From: an uncultured Variovorax sp.
Lineage (GTDB): Bacteria > Pseudomonadota > Gammaproteobacteria > Burkholderiales > Burkholderiaceae
Length of the DNA stretch: 6,179 nucleotides
Assembly: GCA_946478645.1 (NCBI GenBank)
Contig: CAMLCW010000310.1
Coordinates: forward strand, 1-6,179
Direction of reading: 5' to 3'
In this document: positions 3,623 to 6,179 of the stretch, in pieces
Numbering within the stretch: the first letter of the stretch is position 1
Layout of the letters: the number at the start of each line of letters is the position of its first letter
Translations under genes and position numbers: made by a program
The notes under the pieces: model-generated
The model's input: only the letters and a program-made list of their open reading frames with translations
Told to the model about the DNA's origin: nothing
Database searches by the model: none

Positions 3623-6179
3623 ATGCCCGCCAGACTGGAACATTCCTCGATCACCCCGGCCGGGCGCCCCGTGCGCTTCTGGTACGACGGCGCGCCGGTC
3701 GACGGCCTCGAAGGCGAAACCATCGCGGCCGCGCTGGCGGCCGGCGGCCACAAGGCGCTGCGCCACACGCGCGCCGGCGAACGCCGCGGCCTGTACTGCG
3801 GCATGGGCGCGTGCTTCGATTGCCTGGTGACGGTCGATGGCATGGCCAGCCAGCGCGCCTGTCTCACCAAGGTGGCCGACGGCCAGCAGGTGCGCTCGGC
3901 GCAGCCGGCCGGCACCGCCGAAGATCCGCTGCGCCCGCTGGCGCCCGAGGCCGAGGCGCAGCCCGCGCGGCGGCAGGTCGACGTGCTCGTGGTTGGCGCG
4001 GGCCCGGCCGGCATGTCGGCGGCACTGGCCGCGCGCCGCGCGGGCGCCACGGTGCTGGTGCTCGACGAGCGCCTGCAGTCCGGCGGCCAGTTCTACAAGC
4101 CGCTCGCGCCGTCGCACGCGGCGGCCACGCCGGCGGACCGCCAGTTTGCGCAGGGCCTGGCGCTGGAACGCGAGGTTCGCGCGGCCGGCGTCGAGATTGT
4201 CCAGGGCGCGCAGGTGTGGGCGGCGTTCTCGGCGCAGGAAGTGGCGGCCATCGTCGACGGCCGCGCCACCGTGGTCGGCTGCCGGCAATTGGTGATCGCA
4301 CCCGGTGCCTACGAGCGCCCGGCGCCCTTTCCCGGCTGGACGCTGCCCGGCGTGATGACCACGGGAGCCGGCCAGACGCTCGCGCGCGCCTACCGCGTGG
4401 CGCCGGGCCGGCGCGTGGTGATCGCGGGCAACGGCCCGCTCAACCTGCAACTGGCGGCGGAACTGCTCGCGGGCGGCGCCGAGGTGGTGGCGGTGCTCGA
4501 ATCGGCCGCGCGCCCCGGCCCACGCCAATGGCGCGAGCTGATGGCGGCCGCCCGCACCGCGCCCGACCTGTTGCGCGACGGCTGGCGCTACCTGCGCACG
4601 CTGCGCGCCCACGGCGTGCCGCTGCTGTGGGAACACACGGTGCTCGCGGCCGAGGCCAGCGGCGATGCGGCCGAACAGGGCCTGCGCGCGGTGCGGATCG
4701 CGCGCGTCGATGCGCAAGGCCGGGCGGTGGAAGGCAGCGCGCGGCAGCTCGAGGCCGACACGCTGTGCCTCGGCTACGGCTTCATCCCGTCGACCGAGCT
4801 CGCGCGCATGCTCGGCTGCACGCACCACGTGACCCCGCGTCACCTGGGCTATCTCGCCACGGTCACGCAGGAAGACGGCGCCACCAGCCTGCCGGGCGTG
4901 TTCGTGGTGGGCGACGGCGCCGACCTGGGCGGCTCGCGCGTGGCACTGGCACGCGGCACGCTGGCCGGCAGCGCGGCGGCACGCAACCTGGGGCTGCAGG
5001 CGGCCGAGCCCGCCGACGCGCGCCGTCAGTTGCAGCGCGCCGAATGCTTCCAGCAGGCGCTCTGGTCGCTCTATGCGCCGCCGCCCGTCTCGCTGGCCGC
5101 GGTGCCCGACGACACGCTGCTGTGCCGCTGCGAGGAGATCAGCTTCGGCTCGGTGCGCGCGCAAATCCGCGCGGGCGCCGACACCCTGGCGGCGCTCAAA
5201 CGCAACACGCGGCTCGGCATGGGACGCTGCCAGGCGCGCTACTGCGCCGCCACCGCGGGCCGGCTGGTCGCCGAACTCACCGGCCGCGCGCCCGAGGCCG
5301 AACAGTATTTCGCACCGCGTCCGCCCGCCAAGCCCGTGCCGGCCGGCGCACTCGGCTTCGAGAAGCCCGAATGGGGCGGCCACAAGCCGGCCATCACGCC
5401 CAACCTTGCGCGCCCCGTGGCGCAGGCGCCGTTCGAAACGCTGCGCACCGACGTGCTGGTGATCGGCGCGGGCGTGCTGGGCGCCTGCCTCGGCTACTAC
5501 CTCTCCAAAGCGGGGCAGGACGTGACCGTGGTCGACCGCGACGACACCAACCTGCAGGCCTCGGGTGCCAACGCGGGCAGCCTGCACGTGCAACTGCTCT
5601 CGTTCGACTTCGGCGTCAAGGCGCAGGAAGGGGGCGGGCCGGCCGCGGCCACGCTGCCGCTCGGGCCGATGTCGGTGCGGCTGTGGCGGGAGATCCAGGC
5701 CGACTGCGGCGAAGACCTCGAAGTGAAGATCACCGGTGGCCTGATGGTCGCCGACAGCGAAGCCGGCATGCGCTTCCTGGAAGCCAAGGCCGCGCTCGAG
5801 CGCAGCCACGGCATCGATGCGCAGGTGATCGCCAGCGCCGACCTGCGGCGCATCGCGCCGGCACTGTCGGACGGGCTGCTCGGCGCCGAGCTCTGCCCGA
5901 TGGAAGGCAAGATCAATCCGCTGCGGGCCACCTACGCCGTGGCGCGGCGCGCGCAGGCGCAGGGCGCGCGCATGCTGCGCGGCTGCGACGTGCAGGCCAT
6001 CGAGGCGCTGCCGGGCGACGGCGCGGGTTATGTCGTGCGCACCTCGCGCGGCACCATCCATGCGGGGCGCATCGTCAACGCGAGCGGCGCCTGGTCGAGC
6101 ACCATCGGCCGGATGCTGGGCGTGCCGATCCCGGTCAAGGGCGCGCCGCTGCAGATGATCGTGACCGAGCCGGCGCCAC
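3623..6179 (+). CDS. Fused HcnA-HcnB-HcnC-like dehydrogenase: [2Fe-2S] + FAD/NAD-type oxidoreductase + BFD-like Fe-S + D-amino-acid-oxidase-type FAD domain (C-terminus off the right edge)
   Basis: One frame, 852 codons without a stop, open at the right edge. Domains in order: (1) residues about 13-95, HcnA-like ferredoxin domain with C59, C64, C67 and C80 (C-x4-C-x2-C-x12-C), all [2Fe-2S] ligands present. (2) About 119-455, HcnB-like oxidoreductase with a GAGPAG FAD motif at 125-130, GNGPLN at 269-274 in the second Rossmann fold, and the distal FAD motif VVGDGA around 428-433. (3) About 498-550, BFD-like domain with CRC at 501-503 and C536, C541. The HcnB-type tail RPPAKPVPAGAL follows at 566-577. 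(4) A Pro-rich linker to about 609. (5) From 610, a DAO-type domain with GAGVLG at 615-620, ASGANAGSLH, and GKINPLRA. Family knowledge: separate-subunit relatives oxidise glycine, D-hydroxyproline or opines and pass electrons to the respiratory chain. ATG 3623 is the first possible start after the in-frame stop at 3542-3544; no Shine-Dalgarno sequence precedes it. The D-hydroxyproline (or other D-amino/imino acid) substrate is inferred from context. Confidence 0.9.
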   Translation, partial: MPARLEHSSITPAGRPVRFWYDGAPVDGLEGETIAAALAAGGHKALRHTRAGERRGLYCGMGACFDCLVTVDGMASQRACLTKVADGQQVRSAQPAGTAEDPLRPLAPEAEAQPARRQVDVLVVGAGPAGMSAALAARRAGATVLVLDERLQSGGQFYKPLAPSHAAATPADRQFAQGLALEREVRAAGVEIVQGAQVWAAFSAQEVAAIVDGRATVVGCRQLVIAPGAYERPAPFPGWTLPGVMTTGAGQTLARAYRVAPGRRVVIAGNGPLNLQLAAELLAGGAEVVAVLESAARPGPRQWRELMAAARTAPDLLRDGWRYLRTLRAHGVPLLWEHTVLAAEASGDAAEQGLRAVRIARVDAQGRAVEGSARQLEADTLCLGYGFIPSTELARMLGCTHHVTPRHLGYLATVTQEDGATSLPGVFVVGDGADLGGSRVALARGTLAGSAAARNLGLQAAEPADARRQLQRAECFQQALWSLYAPPPVSLAAVPDDTLLCRCEEISFGSVRAQIRAGADTLAALKRNTRLGMGRCQARYCAATAGRLVAELTGRAPEAEQYFAPRPPAKPVPAGALGFEKPEWGGHKPAITPNLARPVAQAPFETLRTDVLVIGAGVLGACLGYYLSKAGQDVTVVDRDDTNLQASGANAGSLHVQLLSFDFGVKAQEGGGPAAATLPLGPMSVRLWREIQADCGEDLEVKITGGLMVADSEAGMRFLEAKAALERSHGIDAQVIASADLRRIAPALSDGLLGAELCPMEGKINPLRATYAVARRAQAQGARMLRGCDVQAIEALPGDGAGYVVRTSRGTIHAGRIVNASGAWSSTIGRMLGVPIPVKGAPLQMIVTEPAP

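Noticed and set aside
5282..5465. Separate start for the DAO-type subunit
   Set aside because: No stop of the upstream domain and no in-frame ATG are found in this stretch, and no ribosome binding site precedes the few in-frame GTG codons. The frame is continuous, so a fusion is the simpler reading.
3515..6061. Very long minus-strand open frame running antisense to the fused dehydrogenase and into the DapA-family gene
   Set aside because: The part above 3514 reads as Arg/Ala/His-rich low-complexity sequence with no domain and lies opposite a clearly conserved coding frame. It is a GC-rich shadow; only the part from ATG 3514 is real.

Overview
The window is GC-rich (clearly above 60 percent by eye) and densely coding. 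Its protein styles are typical of a Burkholderiales beta-proteobacterium such as Variovorax or another Comamonadaceae. This placement is an impression from composition and protein style, not from a search. No rRNA, tRNA, CRISPR array, insertion sequence or phage gene was seen.

Layout: two divergent transcription units face away from a 108-bp control region at about 3515-3622. The minus-strand unit reads leftward: a DapA-family Schiff-base lyase (3514 to 2618), a periplasmic amino-acid-type solute-binding protein (2528 to 1698), its inner-membrane ABC permease (1655 to 936), and a hydantoinase/dihydropyrimidinase-type amidohydrolase (919 to beyond the left edge). Gaps are 89, 42 and 16 bp with no convincing terminator, so they probably form one operon. 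The plus-strand unit is one long open frame from 3623 to beyond the right edge (852 codons visible). It joins in one polypeptide a [2Fe-2S] ferredoxin-like domain, an FAD/NAD-type disulfide-oxidoreductase-like domain, a four-Cys BFD-like iron-sulfur domain, and a D-amino-acid-oxidase-type FAD domain. In most known systems (hydrogen cyanide synthase HcnABC, D-hydroxyproline dehydrogenase, opine oxidases) these are separate alpha, beta and gamma subunits.

The control region holds a 9-bp perfect inverted repeat built from GTATAC units. It overlaps a good sigma70-type promoter (TTGACG, 16 bp, TATACT) for the minus-strand operon. This looks like a shared operator for a catabolic regulator, plausibly GntR/FadR type, whose gene is not in the window.

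Together the genes look like uptake and breakdown of an imino acid or D-amino acid: import, oxidation by a membrane- or electron-chain-linked flavoprotein, then a DapA-family lyase acting on the oxidised product. The best-fitting known pathway is hydroxyproline catabolism, in which D-hydroxyproline dehydrogenase makes 1-pyrroline-4-hydroxy-2-carboxylate and a DapA-family deaminase consumes it. The hydantoinase does not belong to that textbook route and suggests either a ring-opened or N-carbamoyl precursor or a different substrate. The fused dehydrogenase is the most unusual item here.
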